Source of the DNA: Symbiodinium sp. CCMP2592
Lineage: Eukaryota; Sar; Dinophyceae; Suessiales; Symbiodiniaceae
Assembly (NCBI GenBank): GCA_905221615.1
Contig: CAJNDT010004890.1
Span: 124,001 to 188,000 of the forward strand
Length of the DNA: 64,000 nt
Direction of reading: 5' to 3'
Shown piece by piece: positions 39,413-48,412 of the stretch. The notes below the pieces were generated by a model. The model did not search any database, was not told the origin of the DNA, and saw nothing but the letters and a program-made list of their open reading frames with translations. The position numbers and the translations under genes are program-made. Numbering within the stretch: position 1 is the stretch's first letter; every line of letters begins with the position of its first letter.

Positions 39413-40189
39413 CTACGTGCTTCTCGATGGGTTTAAAAAGGGCGTTAATTCAAGCAAACACAAGCACCCAAAGCCATGCATACATCGTTTAGCTTGATAT
39501 ATCTTCTTCACTGTGCCCAAAACCCATCCGGAAATAGGCTGTCTCGGCCTCCGTGCGTTGCTTCTCAGAAGCCCGCTTAGAGCGAGGGAAAAAGCGGTAG
39601 CCGTGCTGCGGTCGGAAACCCCCAAAAACGTCCCACACACGAGTGTAATTGCCTGTGGGTGTCCTGAATCCTCGAGTCCATGCTTCCGGTTCAAAGTTGG
39701 TGGTTTTTCTCGAAGCACGAGCGCTTGGTCTAGGGTAGTTTGGAGGTTTGGGATTTACGGTTTATGGTCTGGGGTTCAAGGTGACGCCGCTAGTTCCCGG
39801 TTTGGTTGTGAAATACAACACCGCAACCGTCACGACATACACCAAACGCACTCATTCTACGGCTTCCCCCTTCGGGCCGAAGTGCACACATGCAATCCCA
39901 AAGGCGTGCTCTATCGTGCTCTCTCGAGGCCTCAAGTCACGCTGAAACACTCATCCGTGCTAATTGTTTTGTATAATGCGACTGTGACCACTGCTGTTAC
40001 TTTTGCTTGAGTTGACATGTTCCCCAAGCCTTCTGCTACAAGAGCTATGATGTTGATAACAGGAAGGAGAAGGAGCACACGTCCCTGCAAGCCATGGATG
40101 CTGGGGTACGGCGGGGTACGGGTATGTATGACTGGACCATGGCATCGACAACAGCAATGCTGAAACATTAAGTCTCCCCTAAACTTCAA
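39413..40189 (-). CDS. Two exon-like frames, membrane protein candidate, strand favoured minus
   Basis: Segment 1 (40189-39932) starts at ATG and contains a clear hydrophobic stretch (GRVLLLLPVINIIALVAEGL), then MSTQAKVTAVVTVALYKT and a TGA. Segment 2 (39718-39413) includes KHGLEDSGHPQAITLVCGTF and SDRSTATAFSLALSGLLR. The plus strand carries a competing 165-codon frame (39513-40010), so the strand call rests on the hydrophobic segment and codon use. Segment joining is not established. Confidence 0.45.
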
Positions 40190-40288
40190 ACCCTAATGGT
40201 TCAACTCATGCAGCTCTCACACCCAGGTGTGTAATCTCTGGAAAGCAATCAAAATAAGTAAGACGGCTAACAAATGCAGCAATAGCAT

Positions 40289-40402
40289 GATCTCAACCAA
40301 GGCAAGTTGCAGCAAAAAAGACTTCTGAATCAGTCTCGTGCCTGGAGCCAACCGGGTCACGCTATATTAACCCGAAAAGCCTGCACTTTGCTTTGCTTCT
40401 AA
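40289..40402 (+). CDS. Short exon-like frame
   Basis: Reads HDLNQGKLQQKRLLNQSRAW and SQPGHAILTRKACTLLCF then TAA. Unrecognised. Confidence 0.36.
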   Translation, partial: DLNQGKLQQKRLLNQSRAWSQPGHAILTRKACTLLCF

Positions 40403-40588
40403 GACCCCCCCAAGCAAACCTGTTGTCAAGGCCGATGTTGAACCCCCTCAACCCTGAACCTTAAATCCTTAAACCCGAAATTTAAATAGTCCCTAAATCC
40501 CGAAGCAATCTCTAAATCCTTAAACCCTACATGATCCCTAAATCCCTAAACCATAAAATAGCCCCTAAATCCCTAAACCCTTAACCCG

Positions 40589-40687
40589 ACTTAGAGGTTT
40601 ATGGGTAGTCATATTGGGGTTATAAGTCTCCTGATATGGGTTACCCTACTTATAACCCCACGTCTAACTACCCCTGAACCTCCAAGT
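40589..40687. mobile_element. Foldback element, family B
   Basis: CTTAGAGGTTTATGGGTAGT to AACTACCCCTGAACCTCCAAG. Confidence 0.88.
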
Positions 40688-40792
40688 ATAGAGTGGGTCC
40701 CCAGAAAAGACGCCTTTTCGTGCACGGCATTCCCAACATCTCCTGGAGTTCCCTGCGTCGCTTCACAGCTCCCCGGGGTGGTGTTCCTTTAA
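40688..40792 (+). CDS. Exon-like frame abutting family B
   Basis: Reads IEWVPRKDAFSCTAFPTSPG and VPCVASQLPGVVFL then TAA at the start of a leader module (40784-40851). Confidence 0.42.
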   Translation: MEWVPRKDAFSCTAFPTSPGVPCVASQLPGVVFL

Positions 40793-41173
40793 GGGCCCCT
40801 TTAAAGGGATCTATAGGACTTTATGAGGGTGTAGGGTTTAGGGCCTATAGGGTGTATGTTTAAGGCTTTTGGGGGTTAGGGGTTCAAGATTTAGGGGTTA
40901 AGAGGGTAGGGCTTATACACGGGGCGGGGGGTTTAGAAGCTGGGGGTTTAGGGTTGAGGTCTTGATCGTTTGTGAAAGCCTGTGTTGTTTTACCGGATTT
41001 GAGGGGCTAACACAGGTCGTTTTTGCTTCCTTTAAGACCTTTAAGGCTGTTTTAAAGTTGCCGTTTTGTAAGCTGAAGAATTCATAGGCTTCGGCTTCAA
41101 CGTCTCAGACCGAGCCTTTTCAGACTAAGCTTGGGGTGTCGAGTTTAGGGCGTCATGGAGGGGCCTTGATAAG

Positions 41174-41276
41174 TGGGTGGTTGTCAAAATTATGGTCCCT
41201 TTTTGGGTCCCTAATATAGTACGGCACCTAATATTTAGGGTACCTCAAAATGGACCATGATTTTGACAACCACCCA
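41174..41276. mobile_element. Foldback element, family F, AG target duplication
   Basis: TGGGTGGTTGTCAAAATTAT to GATTTTGACAACCACCCA with AG directly outside both ends. Confidence 0.95.
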
Positions 41277-41279
41277 AGT

Positions 41280-41368
41280 AGCATAGGGTGTTGGGCTCCT
41301 TTATAGAGTAGTACCAACACACTGAGGAACCCAGAAGAATGATAGTGGACATCATTTAGGCCCCTATG
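41280..41368. mobile_element. Small foldback, family T
   Basis: GCATAGGGTGTTGGGCTCC and TTTAGGCCCCTATGC are partly inverted, with GTACCAACACACTGAGGAAC inside. Confidence 0.45.
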
Positions 41369-41593
41369 CATCCGAAACCCATCCGCTGTGAGGTCTTTGC
41401 AACCCCACTGAACACCAGACCCTCTGGATGCCATGTGCTTCTTTGGCAGGAGGTGCACTGTCCAGCAAGGCCAGAGAACGCGAACGACGGGCAGAGGTTT
41501 GCGGTTGGGTCGAGCTTCACGGGTAGCAAGTCTAAGACTCCCCCAATTTGGGAAGCGTCAGTAGACTTTAAACGGAACCTTAGCATGTCTTAG
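41363..41593 (+). CDS. 76-codon frame with ATG, unknown
   Basis: ATG opens MHPKPIRCEVFATPLNTRPS and continues through HVLLWQEVHCPARPENANDG to TAG, mostly with G/C third positions. Two minus-strand frames are also open. This could be the first exon of the disrupted gene that resumes at 41974. A family C-like foldback (41600-41710) follows immediately. Confidence 0.48.
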   Translation, partial: PMHPKPIRCEVFATPLNTRPSGCHVLLWQEVHCPARPENANDGQRFAVGSSFTGSKSKTPPIWEASVDFKRNLSMS

Positions 41594-41599
41594 AATGCT

Positions 41600-41710
41600 A
41601 CTTAAAGGATCATGGGACTTAGTAACTAGGGTTATAATTAGGGTAACTATACTTATAACCCCAATTAAGGTACTTATAACCTTATTTACTAAGTCCCATG
41701 ATCCTCCAAG
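41600..41710. mobile_element. Foldback element, family C variant
   Basis: CTTAAAGGATCATGGGACTT to AAGTCCCATGATCCTCCAAG. The same variant (GGATCxTGGGACTT) is at 51014-51146. Confidence 0.85.
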
Positions 41711-41875
41711 TAAGGTTTAGGGCCTTATACGCTGAACTCTGTTTACGGTTTGCAGTGTAAGCTTGAGGGGGTTAGGCTTGAAGGTGTGGGCTGACCACAG
41801 GGTCGGGTTGTGTGATAAGTACTACTTACCCTGCGACTGCGTCACCAACAATATCAAGAACCCCTCAAGCCTACG

Positions 41876-41956
41876 CCTGAACCTTAAATTAAGGAATATA
41901 CCTTAAACTATAGTAGGATCCTTAATCTATTTTAAGGATTATTCCTTTTCTAGACC
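41876..41956. mobile_element. Family A foldback, ends worn
   Basis: AAATTAAGGAATATACCTTA core and its inverse. Lies about 18 bases upstream of the acceptor at 41973. Confidence 0.65.
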
Positions 41957-41973
41957 CATTTCTGGCTTTACAG

Positions 41974-42060
41974 GCTGTAGCAAAGTCTTTGCGTTGCCTG
42001 AACGCTCAACTGGAAACCTGGGCTTCGACATCTGAGAAGCTAGTTCGAGAACCAGGCGCT
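41974..42060 (+). CDS. Exon after a strong AG|G acceptor, unknown
   Basis: CCATTTCTGGCTTTACAG|G opens AVAKSLRCLNAQLETWASTS and EKLVREPGAS before the frame enters the CCTTTAAAGGGATC leader module. Helical, charged. Good codon use. Confidence 0.52.
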
Positions 42061-42130
42061 TCAAGGGTCCCTTTAAAGGGATCTATAGGGATTCTATAAG
42101 GGTTCAGGGTTTAGGGCTTAGAGTACTCTA

Positions 42131-42222
42131 AAGTAAAAGCCAGAAAGTTGGAATATGATTATCCTAAACCCTTTATGGTAAATTATAAGGTGTCCTACCC
42201 TGAAACCATATTCTAACTTTAG
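42131..42222. mobile_element. Foldback element, family K
   Basis: AAAGCCAGAAAGTTGGAATATG to CATATTCTAACTTTAGC. Second copy at 45487-45593 in the opposite orientation. Confidence 0.88.
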
Positions 42223-42311
42223 CAGCAATGGGTCAGAGGCAGAGGTGCCGAAAGTCTTAAGGAGCTGTAGCTGCTATTACTAGACGTGTAGCAAAGCCTA
42301 AACCCTAAACC

Positions 42312-43173
42312 TTCTCATCTTGGCTCCCTGGCCTTGCATCTGCTTGCATGCGGAGTTTGCCCTTCCGGGTCTAAGCACCGAGAAACCCTCAGCCCCGAGT
42401 GAGGTGTTACGGTCAGAGTTTGCCAGGAAGCTGCCGGCCGGTACCAGCCGTGTCAGTGGTACGGTTCATGATATAAATCCTGCATTCCCATAATAAGGAG
42501 AATGCCATAGTTCCCATATTTTGGGTCCACAAGGTAATGCAGGATTTATATCATCAACCGTAGTGGTAATGTAGGGGTCTCAAACTGAGTTGCTGAGTTC
42601 ATAAGCCCCGAAAATCATACACTTTCAGCTTTATAGTGCGTAGTATTATCCCAAGAAGTGTAAAGTGTATCCACTCAGCTTCTAAGGTAATGTAGGGGCC
42701 TTAAAAATTACCTACCAGTACAACATCTTTGGGGCCCCCTTATTACAATTATGGTGTAATATAGCCCCAAACCCTATTCTATTTGTTAAGGCCCCTATAC
42801 TAAACCCTTCTAGTAGCCCATATAGACCCCTTTACGTAAAGGGACCCCTATTCTGATTTTTGAGGCCCCTACATTAGTGGTAGTGGTGGTCCTCTACATG
42901 ATATTCGGTCCCCTGGCTTCAAGCCTTGTGGCTTTGATCTTACGCTGTTTTGGAGGTTCATGGGCAGTTATACCTGTTCCTTTAAGGGTCCCTTTAAAGG
43001 TCTCTATAGCGATTCTATAAGGGTATTGTTTAGAGCCTACTTGGAGGTTCATGGGTAGTTATAGGTGGAGTGATAAGTCCCCTAATAAAAGTCTACTGAT
43101 AACCCCACTTACAACTACCCATGAACCTCCAGGTAGAACTGGCCAGGTTTATGGCTGATGGATCGTTGCTTTA
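42312..43173 (+). CDS. Gene split by a stack of foldbacks, unknown protein
   Basis: Segment 1 (42312-42459) reads CICLHAEFALPGLSTEKPSA and SEVLRSEFARKLPAGTSRVS. A stack of D, H and G foldbacks fills 42460-42879. Segment 2 (42880-42950) resumes as SGGPLHDIRSPGFKPCGFDL after ...CCTACATTAG, which would be the acceptor. A compound family B element follows, then segment 3 reads ELARFMADGSLL and TAG at about 43173. In segment 2 another frame encodes a hydrophobic LASSLVALILRCF, so phase is not certain. Confidence 0.48.
42460..42563. mobile_element. Foldback element, family D, TA-flanked
   Basis: CGGTTCATGATATAAATCC to TTTATATCATCAACCG. TA on both sides, and GTGG repeats outside. Confidence 0.92.
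42589..42678 (+). mobile_element. Foldback element, family H
   Basis: GTTGCTGAGTTCATAAGCC to GTATCCACTCAG. Same ends as 23865-23956. Confidence 0.85.
42689..42877. mobile_element. Family G foldback with an extra right end
   Basis: ATGTAGGGGCCTTAAAAATT to TTTGTTAAGGCCCCTATAC at 42799. A further right end, TTTTTGAGGCCCCTACATTA, lies at 42877. Confidence 0.8.
42950..43133. mobile_element. Compound family B element with leader module
   Basis: TTGGAGGTTCATGGGCAGTT, then the CCTTTAAAGGTCTCTATAGC module, then a full B hairpin (43038-43133), TA-flanked. Confidence 0.85.
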
Positions 43174-43223
43174 GGGTGGTCGTAGGGTTTTAGTTTGAGG
43201 TTAAGGGTTCGACGCTTCAGGCT

Positions 43224-43619
43224 TTAGGGTGCAGGGGTCCAGGGTTCAGGGTTTTGGGTTGTGCCCCTTCTTGAGTAGATTGGACTGAGAGTTTGAGGCC
43301 GTTGAGTGGATATTGCTCGAAACGGCCAGAAACGCGCGTGAGACTGGAATGTCCAAATCTTCCGAGATACCTTAGGTAGGAATCTACGGTCCATGTTCCG
43401 GCTTCTAGTAGATTCTAGTTTCTTGTCGGTGCTTCGGAAACTGCTCGTAAGTTTTGAAGTGTGCTCCGTTATTGTGACACGACGAAAGAACCATCGCTCT
43501 TCAAGCTCTAGTGGAAGTTTTGGTTGGGCTGCTTCGCAGGACCAACTCTCGGCAAAATCACTGCTCAAGTCTTCCAGTGCTGGCTGCTTGGCAGCCGTGA
43601 CTGAAGACTCCGACACCAA
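43224..43619 (-). CDS. Long frame, 131 codons, unknown protein
   Basis: The minus strand is open from 43619 with good codons (it includes TAAKQPALEDLSSDFAESWS, LPLELEERWFFRRVTITEHT and SFRSTDKKLESTRSRNMDRR). The last 20 codons enter telomere-like sequence, so the true end is probably a splice. No ATG at the start of the open stretch, so it is an internal exon or starts upstream. Plus-strand competitor: 43393-43767, Ser/Lys-rich and ending in repeat. Confidence 0.48.
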   Translation of the reverse strand: MVSESSVTAAKQPALEDLSSDFAESWSCEAAQPKLPLELEERWFFRRVTITEHTSKLTSSFRSTDKKLESTRSRNMDRRFLPKVSRKIWTFQSHARFWPFRAISTQRPQTLSPIYSRRGTTQNPEPWTPAP

Positions 43620-43694
43620 AAAGTTGGTTCTCTCTGCGTGGCTCGACCAGAGACAGACCCCAACTTATAGAAAAGCAGAAGATACGACCCAGAC

Positions 43695-43780
43695 CGAAAA
43701 CCCTAAACCCCTAAACCCTAAAACCCCAAACCCCCAAACCCTAAACCCTAAAACCCCAAACCCCTAAACCCTTAGCCCTA
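43695..43780. repeat. CCCTAAA-like tract
   Basis: CCCTAAACCCCTAAACCCT units with CCCCAAACCCC variants. Confidence 0.85.
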
Positions 43781-43876
43781 CGCTTGCCTCAACTCCAGGA
43801 GCACACCATCCTCAATAGCATTGAAGACCTGAATACCCTTGACCATGAATTTCGGGGATTTAGAGATTTCCATACA
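43780..43876 (-). CDS. Short frame, unknown
   Basis: The minus strand reads MEISKSPKFMVKGIQVFNAI and EDGVLLELRQA then TAG. It starts at the edge of the family C hairpin at 43880. Confidence 0.46.
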
Positions 43877-43879
43877 TCA

Positions 43880-43999
43880 CTTGGAGGGTCGGGGCACTAA
43901 GTATGTAGGTAGTAAGTAGACTGAAAGGGACCCTAATTGAGGTTATGGTACTTACAAGTCCCTAAAACAACCAGTTACTAAGTCCCCCGACCCTCCAAG
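43880..43999. mobile_element. Foldback element, family C, CA target duplication
   Basis: CTTGGAGGGTCGGGGCACTA to CCCCCGACCCTCCAAG with CA on both sides. Left interior shortened. Confidence 0.92.
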
Positions 44000-44104
44000 C
44001 AGGTTAGGCAGCCCGGCTGGCCATGCACGCGCAGGTGGAGAAGGCACTAACGTTCATTCAACATGCAAGCTGTGGCCGCCGAAGCGGACCTTTTCCATAT
44101 CCTC

Positions 44105-44303
44105 GGTTCATGGGCAGTTATACCCGTTCCTTTAAGGGTCCCTTTAAAGGGCTCTATAGCGATTCTATAAGGGTATAGGGTTTAGAGTCTACTTGGGGGT
44201 CCATGGGTAGTAATAAGTGGGGTGAAAAGTACGGTAACTAGAATTACAACCCCTTTTAGGAGACTTGTAACCCCCAACTTATTACTACCCATGAGCCTCC
44301 AAG
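44105..44303. mobile_element. Compound family B element with leader module
   Basis: GGTTCATGGGCAGTTATACC, then the CCTTTAAAGGGCTCTATAGC module, then a B hairpin to CATGAGCCTCCAAG, TA-flanked. Near-identical layout to 42950-43133. Confidence 0.85.
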
Positions 44304-44430
44304 TACGGCTTCGGGGGTTTAGAGCTGAGGTTTTAGGGGATTGGACTTGTGTAGTTTAGGGTTCAGGGTCGGCTGGGACCCCAAACCCTGAACCCGTAGA
44401 TCTACGGTTTACTTGAGGATTTCGGACGAA

Positions 44431-44516
44431 TATAGGGGCCTTAAAGATTTTAATACGCTTTGGGGGTTCCTTATTATCGTTATAGTATATTCCAGTTATT
44501 CAGGCCCCTGCATTAG
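44431..44516. mobile_element. Foldback element, family G, short
   Basis: ATAGGGGCCTTAAAGATTTT to CAGTTATTCAGGCCCCTGC. Confidence 0.75.
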
Positions 44517-44749
44517 GGGCCCCGATTCCCTGAACCCGGAGTTCGGGCGTGGCATTCTGAGTCTGGGACAAGGAGACCTTGAGGAGCCCAGCAAAAAATC
44601 TCGTACACTATTTTTTTAGGGTTTGGGGAGTAGGGTGTTGGGTTTAGGGGTTTACTGTAGTACAAGGAAATACACTACAACATACCTTAATGTACTCCCA
44701 TATACTATTATACACTATACTGTACCATCGCATACTACCATAATATACT

Positions 44750-44874
44750 CCCGGGCTCATGAACTGAAAACCGAAAAGCTGCAAACACCTGCGAGTCGTT
44801 CCTTTGACCGTAGCAGACCCGCTTCTATGGCACAACCGCTCTTCAACGACACGAAGACGTCCATAGATAGATAG
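44750..44874 (+). CDS. Exon-like frame, unknown
   Basis: Reads HELKTEKLQTPASRSFDRSR and PASMAQPLFNDTKTSIDR then TAG. Basic and hydrophilic. The preceding 100 bases are AT-rich. Confidence 0.4.
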
Positions 44875-45184
44875 GTACATACCTGCACTTAGACGCATAG
44901 ATCTACAAATACGTGGCCGTCACTGCTTCTCCCTCGCTTGCTGCTTATTGACGAGATATCTCCACATGTATGCATGTACAAAAATATGTATGCAGATGTA
45001 TGACATGGGACGTGATGCATATGTGTACAGAGTACAAGCAGACAGAAACACATGTGTTTACTACTAGCACGAGACTGGGCTTGAAGGCAGCAATGACGAA
45101 GCTTCTAGAACCATACCCTATACCCGGAAAGTCAAACCCTAAACCCCTATTGGATACACTTAGAACCCGACAACCCTTAAGCCG

Positions 45185-45490
45185 ATGAGCCGTGAAGCCA
45201 AACCCCCAAAACGTAAACCCTAAAATCTAAGTCTACCGCACACGAACCCTCAACCCTAAACCTATAAACCCAAGAAACTTAAGCCCACACAATCTCAACT
45301 CAAATCCCGGAAACGTTACCCCCAAAACCTTGAGCTCATGACCATGAAGCCTCAACATGAACTCTCAACCTTAAACCTTAAAAGCCTACCTACCTGGAAA
45401 GCCCAAATCCTACGACCTGAAGCCTCGAACGCTCATCCACAAACGCTGAAACCCTAGAGCCTTGTAGAACCCACAAAAAAACCCTATAAA
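45185..45490. repeat. Degenerate CCCTAAA-like tract
   Basis: C-rich, poorly conserved heptamers. No gene seen. Confidence 0.55.
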
Positions 45491-45593
45491 GGGAACTCCA
45501 GAAAGTTGGAATATGGTTTCAGGGTAGGATACCTTATATTTTACCATAGAAGGGTTATATACGATAACCATGTTCCAACTTTCTGGCTTTTAC
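45487..45593. mobile_element. Foldback element, family K
   Basis: CCAGAAAGTTGGAATATGGT to CATGTTCCAACTTTCTGGC. The interior is inverted relative to 42131-42222. Confidence 0.9.
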
Positions 45594-45793
45594 CTCAACA
45601 CCCTGTGTCGCGCACTTTGCTGCCATGGGACTCTCTTCCAGGCCTTATCGCGCCGGCGCTGGGACGACTGCAGATGCTTTCGGGCGTCAGCATGCCTAGA
45701 GACAGGTTCTACGTTTAGGACTTCAGGTTTTGGGTCTGTGTGGTTCGGGGCAGATGCATGTTATTCCGGTGTTCAAGACCCAGCCAGCAACTA
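45594..45793 (+). CDS. Coding-like region, frame uncertain
   Basis: All three plus frames are open for 40-70 codons directly after the family K hairpin. The longest includes RRRWDDCRCFRASACLETGS and ends in TAA. No domain recognised. Confidence 0.33.
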
Positions 45794-45799
45794 ATCATC

Positions 45800-45919
45800 A
45801 TGACATGATATCTAGTTTTAAGCGGGGTTATCAATCCCCTAACACGGGTAATAATTGTAGTTATAGTTACCCTACTTGTCACCCCACTTATAACTGATAA
45901 CTACCCATGAACCTTCAAG
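45800..45919. mobile_element. Family B foldback, left end worn
   Basis: The interior GGGTTATCAATCCCCTAACAC and right arm CTACCCATGAACCTTCAAG are clear. Confidence 0.7.
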
Positions 45920-45959
45920 TAAAAGAACAGCCTTCCTACTCATAGACGCTCTGATCCTA

Positions 45960-46340
45960 CTGTTGACTCTAAACCCATAAACCCTAAAACCCAAACCCTA
46001 AAACCTAAACCCCAATTGAGAATGGAGCCGAATTCTTACAATCGAAATCATACAGATTTTTTCGGTAGAATCTTCCGCGTGTTGGCAGCCGTCTGCAATG
46101 CCTGTCTCAGCAGAACAAGCTAAACCCCTAATAACTAATAAGCCTAAGCCCCTAAACGCTAAACCGCTAGTAACCCTAATTCCCTAAACCCGAAACCCCA
46201 ACACCAAACCCCGAACTCAGAAGATCGGCCGCGCTCCCTTCCAAAAGTCTTTGAGCCTAAATCCTAGACACCTAGACAGGCTCCCGATCCGAGGTTCTAG
46301 AAATTGAGTCGTAAACCCCCACAACTCTAGGGTTTAGGGT
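45960..46340. repeat. Degenerate CCCTAAA-like tract
   Basis: C-rich tracts at 45970-46020 and 46110-46330, with unique sequence between. Two exact TTTAGGG copies at 46320-46345 have the opposite polarity. Confidence 0.6.
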
Positions 46341-46386
46341 TTAGGGTTCTCTGTCTCAAGAACAGCAAACGTGGCAGAAGCTTGGC

Positions 46387-46975
46387 TCAATTCGCTTCCT
46401 GAAAAACCCAGACCATGTGTCTCCCCGTGCCGCACGCTGGAGCCAATCCCAGCAAGAGACACTTGGAGGGTCTTTAGGGGACTTAGTAAGTAGGTAGTAA
46501 GCAGACTTATAAGTACCCTAACAGGGACCCTAACTAGGGTTATGGTACTTGTAAGTCTAAAAAAATAACCAGTTACTATAAGTCCCCCGACCCTCCAAGC
46601 AGGGTGTGGCGGCTCTGAGCGCTGGGGAATGCCGCTTGTGCTGCATCCACGTCAGGCGACTTCCAGGGCTTCCATGTCCATACGGTAGTTTCCGAAAATT
46701 AGGGGTACCTATTTTGGGGTCCTTAAAAATAAGGATCCTATTATTTAGGGTACTATATTAGGGTACTCCATTTTCGGAAACTCCCATACCGCGTAGAACT
46801 CGTCCTGCGAACCTGTTGCAGGCACCACCCTTGTGGGTGTGGCAGCCTGATGCGCGCGTTCGAGGCGAGAAGGCAGCTTGAGGATGCAGGCCGTCCTGTC
46901 AACAACTCGTCAAACTTGAGCCGGCACCCTCGGAAAGTAGCAATCCTAACCGCTTGCAGCTTTCGGGTCGAGGGG
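46387..46975 (-). CDS. Gene interrupted by two foldbacks (E and C), frame restored on removal
   Basis: Minus-strand segment 1 (46975-46789) reads LQAVRIATFRGCRLKFDELL and NARIRLPHPQGWCLQQVRRT with strong codon use. Deleting 46681-46786 (family E plus one TA) continues in frame as HGSPGSRLTWMQHKRHSPAL. Deleting 46460-46599 (family C plus one CA) continues as LLLGLAPACGTGRHMVWVFQ then TGA at 46387. The result is about 110 codons without a stop. Neither deletion is a multiple of three. The 5' side touches a family G foldback (46977). Protein family unknown, basic with few acidic residues. Either a gene with introner-type introns or a recently broken one. Confidence 0.62.
46462..46599. mobile_element. 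Foldback element, family C, CA target duplication
   Basis: CTTGGAGGGTCTTTAGGGGA to AGTCCCCCGACCCTCCAAG. CA at 46460-46461 and 46600-46601. Confidence 0.95.
46683..46786. mobile_element. Foldback element, family E, TA target duplication
   Basis: CGGTAGTTTCCGAAAATTAG to CATTTTCGGAAACTCCCA. TA at 46681-46682 and 46787-46788. Confidence 0.93.
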
Positions 46976-46976
46976 T

Positions 46977-47172
46977 AGTGTAGGGGCCTCAGAAGCTGGA
47001 CTGGTATGGCGACTATCAGGGCATAGTATGACTATTTGTTCTGTGCCCTGATCTTCCTCGGGGTCCCAAGTCACAAAGGGACTGAATAAATAGAACAGGG
47101 TTTCGGGGCCCATAATACTATAATTACAAAAAGGAACCCCGAAATAGTATTGGTAATTATTCAGGCCCCTAT
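46977..47172. mobile_element. Family G foldback, enlarged
   Basis: TGTAGGGGCCTCAGAAGCTG to TAATTATTCAGGCCCCTATC. About 95 extra bases near the left arm include an inverted CAGGGCATAGTATGACTATT/CTGTGCCCTG pair. Confidence 0.8.
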
Positions 47173-47294
47173 CCTAAACCCTAAACCCTATAGATCCCTT
47201 AAAGGAGCCCTTCAGGATCCCTGTAGGCTAGATTATTGAAATGTTGGTCCAAAAGCCTTTGGACGCCTAGATTTCTCCAGCCCTCTGAGTTGGT

Positions 47295-47400
47295 TCCAGG
47301 GTTTAGGGTTTTAGGATTTTTAGGGTGTCGGGGTTTAAGGGTTTAGGGGTTTAGGGCTCAGGGTTTTAAGGTTAAGGGTTTAGGGTCTAGGGTTTAGGTT
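47295..47400. repeat. TTTAGGG-like tract
   Basis: G-rich decayed heptamers. Confidence 0.75.
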
Positions 47401-47597
47401 CCCGAACCCCGCAATAGAAGCCACACGCAAAGCCACATCACGACAACCCTGAGCCCAAAATCCCAAACTCGGGAATTTAAACTAGAGGACTCCGAGATAA
47501 ACAGGAAAAAATTACAAAGAGGCACCGCAAAACAACACCGACACATACTAATGCCAATATACTGCTGACGCTCTACCCCAAACCCTAAACCCTAAAC

Positions 47598-47790
47598 CTG
47601 GCAAAACCAACATCCCTTGAGAGCCTTGATCCCCACATGCACAGGATGGAGCCCTTGCAGAGCCACTTCGGAACCCTTTCAAGCCATAGAGCCCATAGAA
47701 AGCATGAAGACTACTAGCCCAGAACTCTAAATCCCAATAACATGCTGGCAGAACCCTCGACAGGACCAAAAAAAAACCCACGACCCTGCA
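47598..47790 (-). CDS. Possible exon inside a repeat-fed frame
   Basis: The minus strand reads LSRVLPACYWDLEFWASSLH and GSARAPSCACGDQGSQGMLV. Both flanks are telomere-like translation. Aromatic-rich and unrecognised. Confidence 0.33.
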
Positions 47791-48014
47791 CCTTAAGCTT
47801 TCTGAACCCCAAAACTCCGTCAATCCCTGCACCCTTGAACCAAACCCTAAACTCTGAACCCCTAAACCCAAAACTCTATATCCCTTAATCCAAAACCCTA
47901 ACCCCTGTAGTTGTAAACTCAAAACGCTTGTGGGCCTATGATGCCCCGGCGCAGGGAAGAGCGAGGACCTATGCTTCTTCCAGCGTTTTCTTCATTTTTT
48001 GGGGATCTTGGGGT

Positions 48015-48119
48015 TTCCCCAAGGGTCCAAAGGACCCAATAATCAGGTACCCGGTTTTACGATATGTAGGTTAGGATTTTGGAGAGTATATGACTATCAG
48101 GTACTTGGACCCTTGAGGT
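48015..48119. mobile_element. Small foldback, family R
   Basis: CCCCAAGGGTCCAAAGG at the left and TACTTGGACCCTTGAGG at the right, with ATCAGGTACC blocks inside each arm. Confidence 0.55.
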
Positions 48120-48133
48120 TTGGGGTTAGGATT

Positions 48134-48236
48134 TGGGAGTTTCCGAAAATCAGGGATACCTTATTTTGGGGGCCTTATAATAAGGATCCTACTATTTAGG
48201 GCACTATATTAGGGTCCCGTATTCTCGGAAACTCCC
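48134..48236. mobile_element. Foldback element, family E, TT-flanked
   Basis: TGGGAGTTTCCGAAAATCAG to TATTCTCGGAAACTCCCA. Confidence 0.92.
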
Positions 48237-48239
48237 ATT

Positions 48240-48412
48240 TTAGTGTTGGGATGTTTTAGGGTTTAGGGTGTGAGGCTCTCGGGTGTTCAAAGGTTTTGCA
48301 TTTTAGGGTTTGGGGTTTATAGTTTTACGGTTTTGGGGTTTATAGGTTTAGGTTTTGGGTTTGTAGGTCCAGGGATTTAGGGCGTAAGGATTTTAGGTCT
48401 AGGTCTGGGGTT
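48240..48412. repeat. TTTAGGG/TTTTGGGGTTT tract
   Basis: G-rich decayed heptamers. Confidence 0.7.

Noticed and set aside
39513-40010. 165-codon plus-strand frame as the main gene
   Set aside because: The minus strand over the same bases has a clear hydrophobic segment and better codon use. The plus frame also crosses telomere-like sequence in its middle. Not excluded.
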